Source of the DNA: Sabellastarte sp. h YS-2021
Taxonomy: Eukaryota; Annelida; Polychaeta; Sabellida; Sabellidae
Length of the DNA stretch: 64,000 nucleotides
NCBI GenBank assembly: GCA_964017235.1
Contig: OZ024931.1
Coordinates: 127,483,530-127,547,529 of the forward strand
Direction of reading: 5' to 3'
The notes beneath the pieces are model-generated. The model made no database searches and was not told where the DNA came from. It saw only the letters and a program-made list of their open reading frames with translations. Shown piece after piece: positions 37,968 to 52,883 of the stretch. Position 1 is the first letter of the stretch. The number at the start of each line of letters is the position of its first letter. A program made the translations under genes and the position numbers.

Positions 37968-40900
37968 TGGCTAATTTTACAACAATATTTTGGTGAAATA
38001 ATTTCTGATTAGGCATGTAATGCTCCAAATGTGCCTAAAATATCCTTACTAATTATTAAAACATGAATGAAATTAAATTTTGGCTTCAGATTGACAAAAT
38101 TAGGATATACTTGATATTTCCACCTGAGGGGTGACCTAGGCCCCCCACACCCCGGAAATTGAAATTTTTAAAATGGCCCTCGAGTAGCCCAAACCAATAC
38201 AAATTCATTCTTTGATATAAACTAAGTTTCCTGTGAAAATTTCAGCCAGATTGACCAACTTTAAGGGGTGTTTTGGGCTGATTTGACATTTTATGAATAC
38301 CTCGCCAACTACACTCCCTGAACCTGCACTTTGGGCTAGATATGTAATTCTGAAGGAACACACTACTAAAACTCATTTCAGTGGCGACTCCTGTGGGAAA
38401 CAATATGGTTTTCAACCTTGAATCTACCTTAATTGAGAATATATCAGCATATCCTGATACAGCCATCTGAGGCTGTATTTTGGCCTTCCTGGACCACATA
38501 TTACACATATGACACCACTGGTATACCAGATGTAATCCTAAAACCTATGCAATCAGATTTAGTAGGTGGCAAGTAATTTTTGGGCCAAATTTCAGACTTA
38601 TAGACCAACATTTGATACTGGTTTGGGCTGATTTATATCTATTTTTGGCTAATTTTACAACAATATTTTGGTGAAATAATTTCTGATTAGACATGTAATG
38701 CTCCGAATGTGCCTAAAATATCCTTACTAATTATTAAAACATGAATGAAATTAAATTTTGGCTTCAGATTGACAAAATTAGGATATACTTGATATTTCCA
38801 CCTGAGGGGTGACCTAGGCCCCCCACACCCCGGAAATTGAAATTTTTAAAATGGCCCTCGAGTAGCCCAAACCAATACAAATTCATTCTTTGATATAAAC
38901 TAAGTTTCCTGTGAAAATTTCAGCCAGATTGACCAACTTTAAGGGGTGTTTTGGGCTGATTTGACATTTTATGAATACCTCGCCAACTACACTCCCTGAA
39001 CCTGCACTTTGGGCTAGATATGTAATTCTGAAGGAACACACTACTAAAACTCATTTCAGTGGCGACTCCTGTGGGAAACAATATGGTTTTCAACCTTGAA
39101 TCTACCTTAATTGAGAATATATCAGCATATCCTGATACAGCCATCTGAGGCTGTATTTTGGCCTTCCTGGACCACATATTACACATATGACACCACTGGT
39201 ATACCAGATGTAATCCTAAAACCTATGCAATCAGATTTAGTAGGTGGCAAGTAATTTTTGGGCCAAATTTCAGACTTATAGACCAACATTTGATACTGGT
39301 TTGGGCTGATTTATATCTATTTTTGGCTAATTTTACAACAATATTTTGGTGAAATAATTTCTGATTAGACATGTAATGCTCCAAATGTGCCTAAAATATC
39401 CTTACTAATTATTAAAACATGAATGAAATTAAATTTTGGCTTCAGATTGACAAAATTAGGATATACTTGATATTTCCACCTGAGGGGTGACCTAGGCCCC
39501 CCACACCCCGGAAATTGAAATTTTTAAAATGGCCCTCGAGTAGCCCAAACCAATACAAATTCATTCTTTGATATAAACTAAGTTTCCTGTGAAAATTTCA
39601 GCCAGATTGACCAACTTTAAGGGGTGTTTTGGGCTGATTTGACATTTTATGAATACCTCGCCAACTACACTCCCTGAACCTGCACTTTGGGCTAGATATG
39701 TAATTCTGAAGGAACACACTACTAAAACTCATTTCAGTGGCGACTCCTGTGGGAAACAATATGGTTTTCAACCTTGAATCTACCTTAATTGAGAATATAT
39801 CAGCATATCCTGATACAGCCATCTGAGGCTGTATTTTGGCCTTCCTGGACCACATATTACACATATGACACCACTGGTATACCAGATGTAATCTTAAAAC
39901 CTATGCAATCAGATTTAGTAGGTGGCAAGTAATTTTTGGGCCAAATTTCAGACTTATAGACCAACATTTGATACTGGTTTGGGCTGATTTATATCTATTT
40001 TTGGCTAATTTTACAACAATATTTTGGTGAAATAATTTCTGATTAGACATGTAATGCTCCAAATGTGCCTAAAATATCCTTACTAATTATTAAAACATGA
40101 ATGAAATTAAATTTTGGCTTCAGATTGACAAAATTAGGATATACTTGATATTTCCACCTGAGGGGTGACCTAGGCCCCCCACACCCCGGAAATTGAAATT
40201 TTTAAAATGGCCCTCGAGTAGCCCAAACCAATACAAATTCATTCTTTGATATAAACTAAGTTTCCTGTGAAAATTTCAGCCAGATTGACCAACTTTAAGG
40301 GGTGTTTTGGGCTGATTTGGCATTTTATGAATACCTCGCCAACTACACTCCCTGAACCTGCACTTTGGGCTAGATATGTAATTCTGAAGGAACACACTAC
40401 TAAAACTCATTTCAGTGGCGACTCCTGTGGGAAACAATATGGTTTTCAACCTTGAATCTACCTTAATTGAGAATATATCAGCATATCCTGATACAGCCAT
40501 CTGAGGCTGTATTTTGGCCTTCCTGGACCACATATTACACATATGACACCACTGGTATACCAGATGTAATCCTAAAACCTATGCAATCAGATTTAGTAGG
40601 TGGCAAGTAATTCTTGGGCCAAATTTCAGACTTATAGACCAACATTTGATACTGGTTTGGGCTGATTTATATCTATTTTTGGCTAATTTTACAACAATAT
40701 TTTGGTGAAATAATTTCTGATTAGGCATGTAATGCTCCAAATGTGCCTAAAATATCCTTACTAATTATTAAAACATGAATGAAATTAAATTTTGGCTTCA
40801 GATTGACAAAATTAGGATATACTTGATATTTCCACCTGAGGGGTGACCTAGGCCCCCCACACCCCGGAAATTGAAATTTTTAAAATGGCCCTCGAGTAGC

Positions 40901-43900
40901 CCAAACCAATACAAATTCATTCTTTGATATAAACTAAGTTTCCTGTGAAAATTTCAGCCAGATTGGCCAACTTTAAGGGGTGTTTTGGGCTGATTTGGCA
41001 TTTTATGAATACCTCGCCAACTACACTCCCTGAACCTGCACTTTGGGCTAGATATGTAATTCTGAAGGAACACACTACTAAAACTCATTTCAGTGGCGAC
41101 TCCTGTGGGAAACAATATGGTTTTCAACCTTGAATCTACCTTAATTGAGAATATATCAGCATATCCTGATACAGCCATCTGAGGCTGTATTTTGGCCTTC
41201 CTGGACCACATATTACACATATGACACCACTGGTATACCAGATGTAATCCTAAAACCTATGCAATCAGATTTAGTAGGTGGCAAGTAATTTTTGGGCCAA
41301 ATTTCAGACTTATAGACCAACATTTGATACTGGTTTGGGCTGATTTATATCTATTTTTGGCTAATTTTACAACAATATTTTGGTGAAATAATTTCTGATT
41401 AGACATGTAATGCTCCAAATGTGCCTAAAATATCCTTACTAATTATTAAAACATGAATGAAATTAAATTTTGGCTTCAGATTGACAAAATTAGGATATAC
41501 TTGATATTTCCACCTGAGGGGTGACCTAGGCCCCCCACACCCCGGAAATTGAAATTTTTAAAATGGCCCTCGAGTAGCCCAAACCAATACAAATTCATTC
41601 TTTGATATAAACTAAGTTTCCTGTGAAAATTTCAGCCAGATTGACCAACTTTAAGGGGTGTTTTGGGCTGATTTGACATTTTATGAATACCTCGCCAACT
41701 ACACTCCCTGAACCTGCACTTTGGGCTAGATATGTAATTCTGAAGGAACACACTACTAAAACTCATTTCAGTGGCGACTCCTGTGGGAAACAATATGGTT
41801 TTCAACCTTGAATCTACCTTAATTGAGAATATATCAGCATATCCTGATACAGCCATCTGAGGCTGTATTTTGGCCTTCCTGGACCACATATTACACATAT
41901 GACACCACTGGTATACCAGATGTAATCCTAAAACCTATGCAATCAGATTTAGTAGGTGGCAAGTAATTTTTGGGCCAAATTTCAGACTTATAGACCAACA
42001 TTTGATACTGGTTTGGGCTGATTTATATCTATTTTTGGCTAATTTTACAACAATATTTTGGTGAAATAATTTCTGATTAGACATGTAATGCTCCGAATGT
42101 GCCTAAAATATCCTTACTAATTATTAAAACATGAATGAAATTAAATTTTGGCTTCAGATTGACAAAATTAGGATATACTTGATATTTCCACCTGAGGGGT
42201 GACCTAGGCCCCCCACACCCCGGAAATTGAAATTTTTAAAATGGCCCTCGAGTAGCCCAAACCAATACAAATTCATTCTTTGATATAAACTAAGTTTCCT
42301 GTGAAAATTTCAGCCAGATTGACCAACTTTAAGGGGTGTTTTGGGCTGATTTGACATTTTATGAATACCTCGCCAACTACACTCCCTGAACCTGCACTTT
42401 GGGCTAGATATGTAATTCTGAAGGAACACACTACTAAAACTCATTTCAGTGGCGACTCCTGTGGGAAACAATATGGTTTTCAACCTTGAATCTACCTTAA
42501 TTGAGAATATATCAGCATATCCTGATACAGCCATCTGAGGCTGTATTTTGGCCTTCCTGGACCACATATTACACATATGACACCACTGGTATACCAGATG
42601 TAATCCTAAAACCTATGCAATCAGATTTAGTAGGTGGCAAGTAATTTTTGGGCCAAATTTCAGACTTATAGACCAACATTTGATACTGGTTTGGGCTGAT
42701 TTATATCTATTTTTGGCTAATTTTACAACAATATTTTGGTGAAATAATTTCTGATTAGACATGTAATGCTCCAAATGTGCCTAAAATATCCTTACTAATT
42801 ATTAAAACATGAATGAAATTAAATTTTAGCTTCAGATTGACAAAATTAGGATATACTTGATATTTCCACCTGAGGGGTGACCTAGGCCCCCCACACCCCG
42901 GAAATTGAAATTTTTAAAATGGCCCTCGAGTAGCCCAAACCAATACAAATTCATTCTATGATATAAACTAAGTTTCCTGTGAAAATTTCAGCCAGATTGA
43001 CCAACTTTAAGGGGTGTTTTGGGCTGATTTGGCATTTTATGAATACCTCGCCAACTACACTCCCTGAACCTGCACTTTGGGCTAGATATGTAATTCTGAA
43101 GGAACACACTACTAAAACTCATTTCAGTGGCGACTCCTGTGGGAAACAATATGGTTTTCAACCTTGAATCTACCTTAATTGAGAATATATCAGCATATCC
43201 TGATACAGCCATCTGAGGCTGTATTTTGGCCTTCCTGGACCACATATTACACATATGACACCACTGGTATACCAGATGTAATCCTAAAACCTATGCAATC
43301 AGATTTAGTAGGTGGCAAGTAATTTTTGGGCCAAATTTCAGACTTATAGACCAACATTTGATACTGGTTTGGGCTGATTTATATCTATTTTTGGCTAATT
43401 TTACAACAATATTTTGGTGAAATAATTTCTGATTAGACATGTAATGCTCCAAATGTGCCTAAAATATCCTTACTAATTATTAAAACATGAATGAAATTAA
43501 ATTTTGGCTTCAGATTGACAAAATTAGGATATACTTGATATTTCCACCTGAGGGGTGACCTAGGCCCCCCACACCCCGGAAATTGAAATTTTTAAAATGG
43601 CCCTCGAGTAGCCCAAACCAATACAAATTCATTCTTTGATATAAACTAAGTTTCCTGTGAAAATTTCAGCCAGATTGACCAACTTTAAGGGGTGTTTTGG
43701 GCTGATTTGGCATTTTATGAATACCTCGCCAACTACACTCCCTGAACCTGCACTTTGGGCTAGATATGTAATTCTGAAGGAACACACTACTAAAACTCAT
43801 TTCAGTGGCGACTCCTGTGGGAAACAATATGGTTTTCAACCTTGAATCTACCTTAATTGAGAATATATCAGCATATCCTGATACAGCCATCTGAGGCTGT

Positions 43901-46900
43901 ATTTTGGCCTTCCTGGACCACATATTACACATATGACACCACTGGTATACCAGATGTAATCCTAAAACCTATGCAATCAGATTTAGTAGGTGGCAAGTAA
44001 TTTTTGGGCCAAATTTCAGACTTATAGACCAACATTTGATACTGGTTTGGGCTGATTTATATCTATTTTTGGCTAATTTTACAACAATATTTTGGTGAAA
44101 TAATTTCTGATTAGGCATGTAATTCTCCAAATGTGCCTAAAATATCCTTACTAATTATTAAAACATGAATGAAATTAAATTTTGGCTTCAGATTGACAAA
44201 ATTAGGATATACTTGATATTTCCACCTGAGGGGTGACCTAGGCCCCCCACACCCCGGAAATTGAAATTTTTAAAATGGCCCTCGAGTAGCCCAAACCAAT
44301 ACAAATTCATTCTTTGATATAAACTAAGTTTCCTGTGAAAATTTCAGCCAGATTGACCAACTTTAAGGGGTGTTTTGGGCTGATTTGGCATTTTATGAAT
44401 ACCTCGCCAACTACACTCCCTGAACCTGCACTTTGGGCTAGATATGTAATTCTGAAGGAACACACTACTAAAACTCATTTCAGTGGCGACTCCTGTGGGA
44501 AACAATATGGTTTTCAACCTTGAATCTACCTTAATTGAGAATATATCAGCATATCCTGATACAGCCATCTGAGGCTGTATTTTGGCCTTCCTGGACCACA
44601 TATTACACATATGACACCACTGGTATACCAGATGTAATCCTAAAACCTATGCAATCAGATTTAGTAGGTGGCAAGTAATTTTTGGGCCAAATTTCAGACT
44701 TATAGACCAACATTTGATACTGGTTTGGGCTGATTTATATCTATTTTTGGCTAATTTTACAACAATATTTTGGTGAAATAATTTCTGATTAGACATGTAA
44801 TGCTCCAAATGTGCCTAAAATATCCTTACTAATTATTAAAACATGAATGAAATTAAATTTTGGCTTCAGATTGACAAAATTAGGATATACTTGATATTTC
44901 CACCTGAGGGGTGACCTAGGCCCCCCACACCCCGGAAATTGAAATTTTTAAAATGGCCCTCGAGTAGCCCAAACCAATACAAATTCATTCTTTGATATAA
45001 ACTAAGTTTCCTGTGAAAATTTCAGCCAGATTGACCAACTTTAAGGGGTGTTTTGGGCTGATTTGACATTTTATGAATACCTCGCCAACTACACTCCCTG
45101 AACCTGCACTTTGGGCTAGATATGTAATTCTGAAGGAACACACTACTAAAACTCATTTCAGTGGCGACTCCTGTGGGAAACAATATGGTTTTCAACCTTG
45201 AATCTACCTTAATTGAGAATATATCAGCATATCCTGATACAGCCATCTGAGGCTGTATTTTGGCCTTCCTGGACCACATATTACACATATGACACCACTG
45301 GTATACCAGATGTAATCCTAAAACCTATGCAATCAGATTTAGTAGGTGGCAAGTAATTTTTGGGCCAAATTTCAGACTTATAGACCAACATTTGATACTG
45401 GTTTGGGCTGATTTATATCTATTTTTGGCTAATTTTACAACAATATTTTGGTGAAATAATTTCTGATTAGACATGTAATGCTCCAAATGTGCCTAAAATA
45501 TCCTTACTAATTATTAAAACATGAATGAAATTAAATTTTGGCTTCAGATTGACAAAATTAGGATATACTTGATATTTCCACCTGAGGGGTGACCTAGGCC
45601 CCCCACACCCCGGAAATTGAAATTTTTAAAATGGCCCTCGAGTAGCCCAAACCAATACAAATTCATTCTTTGATATAAACTAAGTTTCCTGTGAAAATTT
45701 CAGCCAGATTGACCAACTTTAAGGGGTGTTTTGGGCTGATTTGGCATTTTATGAATACCTCGCCAACTACACTCCCTGAACCTGCACTTTGGGCTAGATA
45801 TGTAATTCTGAAGGAACACACTACTAAAACTCATTTCAGTGGCGACTCCTGTGGGAAACAATATGGTTTTCAACCTTGAATCTACCTTAATTGAGAATAT
45901 ATCAGCATATCCTGATACAGCCATCTGAGGCTGTATTTTGGCCTTCCTGGACCACATATTACACATATGACACCACTGGTATACCAGATGTAATCCTAAA
46001 ACCTATGCAATCAGATTTAGTAGGTGGCAAGTAATTTTTGGGCCAAATTTCAGACTTATAGACCAACATTTGATACTGGTTTGGGCTGATTTATATCTAT
46101 TTTTGGCTAATTTTACAACAATATTTTGGTGAAATAATTTCTGATTAGACATGTAATGCTCCAAATGTGCCTAAAATATCCTTACTAATTATTAAAACAT
46201 GAATGAAATTAAATTTTGGCTTCAGATTGACAAAATTAGGATATACTTGATATTTCCACCTGAGGGGTGACCTAGGCCCCCCACACCCCGGAAATTGAAA
46301 TTTTTAAAATGGCCCTCGAGTAGCCCAAACCAATACAAATTCATTCTTTGATATAAACTAAGTTTCCTGTGAAAATTTCAGCCAGATTGACCAACTTTAA
46401 GGGGTGTTTTGGGCTGATTTGGCATTTTATGAATACCTCGCCAACTACACTCCCTGAACCTGCACTTTGGGCTAGATATGTAATTCTGAAGGAACACACT
46501 ACTAAAACTCATTTCAGTGGCGACTCCTGTGGGAAACAATATGGTTTTCAACCTTGAATCTACCTTAATTGAGAATATATCAGCATATCCTGATACAGCC
46601 ATCTGAGGCTGTATTTTGGCCTTCCTGGACCACATATTACACATATGACACCACTGGTATACCAGATGTAATCCTAAAACCTATGCAATCAGATTTAGTA
46701 GGTGGCAAGTAATTTTTGGGCCAAATTTCAGACTTATAGACCAACATTTGATACTGGTTTGGGCTGATTTATATCTATTTTTGGCTAATTTTACAACAAT
46801 ATTTTGGTGAAATAATTTCTGATTAGGCATGTAATGCTCCAAATGTGCCTAAAATATCCTTACTAATTATTAAAACATGAATGAAATTAAATTTTGGCTT

Positions 46901-47459
46901 CAGATTGACAAAATTAGGATATACTTGATATTTCCACCTGAGGGGTGACCTAGGCCCCCCACACCCCGGAAATTGAAATTTTTAAAATGGCCCTCGAGTA
47001 GCCCAAACCAATACAAATTCATTCTTTGATATAAACTAAGTTTCCTGTGAAAATTTCAGCCAGATTGACCAACTTTAAGGGGTGTTTTGGGCTGATTTGG
47101 CATTTTATGAATACCTCGCCAACTACACTCCCTGAACCTGCACTTTGGGCTAGATATGTAATTCTGAAGGAACACACTACTAAAACTCATTTCAGTGGCG
47201 ACTCCTGTGGGAAACAATATGGTTTTCAACCTTGAATCTACCTTAATTGAGAATATATCAGCATATCCTGATACAGCCATCTGAGGCTGTATTTTGGCCT
47301 TCCTGGACCACATATTACACATATGACACCACTGGTATACCAGATGTAATCCTAAAACCTATGCAATCAGATTTAGTAGGTGGCAAGTAATTTTTGGGCC
47401 AAATTTCAGACTTATAGACCAACATTTGATACTGGTTTGGGCTGATTTATATCTATTTT

Positions 47460-49493
47460 TGGCTAATTTTACAACAATATTTTGGTGAAATAATTTCTGA
47501 TTAGACATGTAATGCTCCAAATGTGCCTAAAATATCCTTACTAATTATTAAAACATGAATGAAATTAAATTTTGGCTTCAGATTGACAAAATTAGGATAT
47601 ACTTGATATTTCCACCTGAGGGGTGACCTAGGCCCCCCACACCCCGGAAATTGAAATTTTTAAAATGGCCCTGGAGTAGCCCAAACCAATACAAATTCAT
47701 TCTTTGATATAAACTAAGTTTCCTGTGAAAATTTCAGCCAGATTGACCAACTTTAAGGGGTGTTTTGGGCTGATTTGACATTTTATGAATACCTCGCCAA
47801 CTACACTCCCTGAACCTGCACTTTGGGCTAGATATGTAATTCTGAAGGAACACACTACTAAAACTCATTTCAGTGGCGACTCCTGTGGGAAACAATATGG
47901 TTTTCAACCTTGAATCTACCTTAATTGAGAATATATCAGCATATCCTGATACAGCCATCTGAGGCTGTATTTTGGCCTTCCTGGACCACATATTACACAT
48001 ATGACACCACTGGTATACCAGATGTAATCCTAAAACCTATGCAATCAGATTTAGTAGGTGGCAAGTAATTTTTGGGCCAAATTTCAGACTTATAGACCAA
48101 CATTTGATACTGGTTTGGGCTGATTTATATCTATTTTTGGCTAATTTTACAACAATATTTTGGTGAAATAATTTCTGATTAGACATGTAATGCTCCAAAT
48201 GTGCCTAAAATATCCTTACTAATTATTAAAACATGAATGAAATTAAATTTTGGCTTCAGATTGACAAAATTAGGATATACTTGATATTTCCACCTGAGGG
48301 GTGACCTAGGCCCCCCACACCCCGGAAATTGAAATTTTTAAAATGGCCCTCGAGTAGCCCAAACCAATACAAATTCATTCTTTGATATAAACTAAGTTTC
48401 CTGTGAAAATTTCAGCCAGATTGACCAACTTTAAGGGGTGTTTTGGGCTGATTTGGCATTTTATGAATACCTCGCCAACTACACTCCCTGAACCTGCACT
48501 TTGGGCTAGATATGTAATTCTGAAGGAACACACTACTAAAACTCATTTCAGTGGCGACTCCTGTGGGAAACAATATGGTTTTCAACCTTGAATCTACCTT
48601 AATTGAGAATATATCAGCATATCCTGATACAGCCATCTGAGGCTGTATTTTGGCCTTCCTGGACCACATATTACACATATGACACCACTGGTATACCAGA
48701 TGTAATCCTAAAACCTATGCAATCAGATTTAGTAGGTGGCAAGTAATTTTTGGGCCAAATTTCAGACTTATAGACCAACATTTGATACTGGTTTGGGCTG
48801 ATTTATATCTATTTTTGGCTAATTTTACAACAATATTTTGGTGAAATAATTTCTGATTAGGCATGTAATGCTCCAAATGTGCCTAAAATATCCTTACTAA
48901 TTATTAAAACATGAATGAAATTAAATTTTGGCTTCAGATTGACAAAATTAGGATATACTTGATATTTCCACCTGAGGGGTGACCTAGGCCCCCCACACCC
49001 CGGAAATTGAAATTTTTAAAATGGCCCTCGAGTAGCCCAAACCAATACAAATTCATTCTTTGATATAAACTAAGTTTCCTGTGAAAATTTCAGCCAGATT
49101 GACCAACTTTAAGGGGTGTTTTGGGCTGATTTGGCATTTTATGAATACCTCGCCAACTACACTCCCTGAACCTGCACTTTGGGCTAGATATGTAATTCTG
49201 AAGGAACACACTACTAAAACTCATTTCAGTGGCGACTCCTGTGGGAAACAATATGGTTTTCAACCTTGAATCTACCTTAATTGAGAATATATCAGCATAT
49301 CCTGATACAGCCATCTGAGGCTGTATTTTGGCCTTCCTGGACCACATATTACACATATGACACCACTGGTATACCAGATGTAATCCTAAAACCTATGCAA
49401 TCAGATTTAGTAGGTGGCAAGTAATTTTTGGGCCAAATTTCAGACTTATAGACCAACATTTGATACTGGTTTGGGCTGATTTATATCTATTTT
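47460..49493. repeat. Three-monomer higher-order unit, copy 1 (monomers 71-73)
   Basis: Haplotype order is A319 with G214 (47673), then the plain consensus type, then the G46 type. The identical order follows directly in the next 2034 bp. G214 destroys the CTCGAG site that nearly every other monomer has. Confidence 0.8.
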
Positions 49494-51527
49494 TGGCTAA
49501 TTTTACAACAATATTTTGGTGAAATAATTTCTGATTAGACATGTAATGCTCCAAATGTGCCTAAAATATCCTTACTAATTATTAAAACATGAATGAAATT
49601 AAATTTTGGCTTCAGATTGACAAAATTAGGATATACTTGATATTTCCACCTGAGGGGTGACCTAGGCCCCCCACACCCCGGAAATTGAAATTTTTAAAAT
49701 GGCCCTGGAGTAGCCCAAACCAATACAAATTCATTCTTTGATATAAACTAAGTTTCCTGTGAAAATTTCAGCCAGATTGACCAACTTTAAGGGGTGTTTT
49801 GGGCTGATTTGACATTTTATGAATACCTCGCCAACTACACTCCCTGAACCTGCACTTTGGGCTAGATATGTAATTCTGAAGGAACACACTACTAAAACTC
49901 ATTTCAGTGGCGACTCCTGTGGGAAACAATATGGTTTTCAACCTTGAATCTACCTTAATTGAGAATATATCAGCATATCCTGATACAGCCATCTGAGGCT
50001 GTATTTTGGCCTTCCTGGACCACATATTACACATATGACACCACTGGTATACCAGATGTAATCCTAAAACCTATGCAATCAGATTTAGTAGGTGGCAAGT
50101 AATTTTTGGGCCAAATTTCAGACTTATAGACCAACATTTGATACTGGTTTGGGCTGATTTATATCTATTTTTGGCTAATTTTACAACAATATTTTGGTGA
50201 AATAATTTCTGATTAGACATGTAATGCTCCAAATGTGCCTAAAATATCCTTACTAATTATTAAAACATGAATGAAATTAAATTTTGGCTTCAGATTGACA
50301 AAATTAGGATATACTTGATATTTCCACCTGAGGGGTGACCTAGGCCCCCCACACCCCGGAAATTGAAATTTTTAAAATGGCCCTCGAGTAGCCCAAACCA
50401 ATACAAATTCATTCTTTGATATAAACTAAGTTTCCTGTGAAAATTTCAGCCAGATTGACCAACTTTAAGGGGTGTTTTGGGCTGATTTGGCATTTTATGA
50501 ATACCTCGCCAACTACACTCCCTGAACCTGCACTTTGGGCTAGATATGTAATTCTGAAGGAACACACTACTAAAACTCATTTCAGTGGCGACTCCTGTGG
50601 GAAACAATATGGTTTTCAACCTTGAATCTACCTTAATTGAGAATATATCAGCATATCCTGATACAGCCATCTGAGGCTGTATTTTGGCCTTCCTGGACCA
50701 CATATTACACATATGACACCACTGGTATACCAGATGTAATCCTAAAACCTATGCAATCAGATTTAGTAGGTGGCAAGTAATTTTTGGGCCAAATTTCAGA
50801 CTTATAGACCAACATTTGATACTGGTTTGGGCTGATTTATATCTATTTTTGGCTAATTTTACAACAATATTTTGGTGAAATAATTTCTGATTAGGCATGT
50901 AATGCTCCAAATGTGCCTAAAATATCCTTACTAATTATTAAAACATGAATGAAATTAAATTTTGGCTTCAGATTGACAAAATTAGGATATACTTGATATT
51001 TCCACCTGAGGGGTGACCTAGGCCCCCCACACCCCGGAAATTGAAATTTTTAAAATGGCCCTCGAGTAGCCCAAACCAATACAAATTCATTCTTTGATAT
51101 AAACTAAGTTTCCTGTGAAAATTTCAGCCAGATTGACCAACTTTAAGGGGTGTTTTGGGCTGATTTGGCATTTTATGAATACCTCGCCAACTACACTCCC
51201 TGAACCTGCACTTTGGGCTAGATATGTAATTCTGAAGGAACACACTACTAAAACTCATTTCAGTGGCGACTCCTGTGGGAAACAATATGGTTTTCAACCT
51301 TGAATCTACCTTAATTGAGAATATATCAGCATATCCTGATACAGCCATCTGAGGCTGTATTTTGGCCTTCCTGGACCACATATTACACATATGACACCAC
51401 TGGTATACCAGATGTAATCCTAAAACCTATGCAATCAGATTTAGTAGGTGGCAAGTAATTTTTGGGCCAAATTTCAGACTTATAGACCAACATTTGATAC
51501 TGGTTTGGGCTGATTTATATCTATTTT
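49494..51527. repeat. Three-monomer higher-order unit, copy 2 (monomers 74-76)
   Basis: Exact repeat of the marker order of the preceding unit, including the rare G214 at 49707, found only in these two monomers. This is the clearest recent tandem duplication of a 2034 bp segment in the window. Confidence 0.8.
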
Positions 51528-52883
51528 TGGCTAATTTTACAACAATATTTTGGTGAAATAATTTCTGATTAGACATGTAATGCTCCAAATGTGCCTAAAA
51601 TATCCTTACTAATTATTAAAACATGAATGAAATTAAATTTTGGCTTCAGATTGACAAAATTAGGATATACTTGATATTTCCACCTGAGGGGTGACCTAGG
51701 CCCCCCACACCCCGGAAATTGAAATTTTTAAAATGGCCCTCGAGTAGCCCAAACCAATACAAATTCATTCTTTGATATAAACTAAGTTTCCTGTGAAAAT
51801 TTCAGCCAGATTGACCAACTTTAAGGGGTGTTTTGGGCTGATTTGGCATTTTATGAATACCTCGCCAACTACACTCCCTGAACCTGCACTTTGGGCTAGA
51901 TATGTAATTCTGAAGGAACACACTACTAAAACTCATTTCAGTGGCGACTCCTGTGGGAAACAATATGGTTTTCAACCTTGAATCTACCTTAATTGAGAAT
52001 ATATCAGCATATCCTGATACAGCCATCTGAGGCTGTATTTTGGCCTTCCTGGACCACATATTACACATATGACACCACTGGTATACCAGATGTAATCCTA
52101 AAACCTATGCAATCAGATTTAGTAGGTGGCAAGTAATTTTTGGGCCAAATTTCAGACTTATAGACCAACATTTGATACTGGTTTGGGCTGATTTATATCT
52201 ATTTTTGGCTAATTTTACAACAATATTTTGGTGAAATAATTTCTGATTAGGCATGTAATGCTCCAAATGTGCCTAAAATATCCTTACTAATTATTAAAAC
52301 ATGAATGAAATTAAATTTTGGCTTCAGATTGACAAAATTAGGATATACTTGATATTTCCACCTGAGGGGTGACCTAGGCCCCCCACACCCCGGAAATTGA
52401 AATTTTTAAAATGGCCCTCGAGTAGCCCAAACCAATACAAATTCATTCTTTGATATAAACTAAGTTTCCTGTGAAAATTTCAGCCAGATTGACCAACTTT
52501 AAGGGGTGTTTTGGGCTGATTTGGCATTTTATGAATACCTCGCCAACTACACTCCCTGAACCTGCACTTTGGGCTAGATATGTAATTCTGAAGGAACACA
52601 CTACTAAAACTCATTTCAGTGGCGACTCCTGTGGGAAACAATATGGTTTTCAACCTTGAATCTACCTTAATTGAGAATATATCAGCATATCCTGATACAG
52701 CCATCTGAGGCTGTATTTTGGCCTTCCTGGACCACATATTACACATATGACACCACTGGTATACCAGATGTAATCCTAAAACCTATGCAATCAGATTTAG
52801 TAGGTGGCAAGTAATTTTTGGGCCAAATTTCAGACTTATAGACCAACATTTGATACTGGTTTGGGCTGATTTATATCTATTTT

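Larger units (their letters stand above)
11527..42713. repeat. Array block B: monomers 18-63, mosaic of A319 and G319 types
   Basis: A319 occurs in 30 of 46 monomers: 18, 20, 21, 24, 25, 27-30, 32-36, 38, 39, 41, 44, 45, 48, 49, 51, 53-55, 57-59, 62 and 63. G60 occurs in 14 here (19-22, 25, 28, 30, 34, 36, 39, 41, 55, 58, 63) and otherwise only in monomer 3. A505 is confined to 24, 27, 29, 38 and 40. Private single-base changes occur in monomer 19 (position 300), 31, 32 (424), 34 (359 and 450), 44 (43), 45 (577), 49, 59 (571), 60 and 61. The block has the greatest haplotype diversity in the window. Confidence 0.85.
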
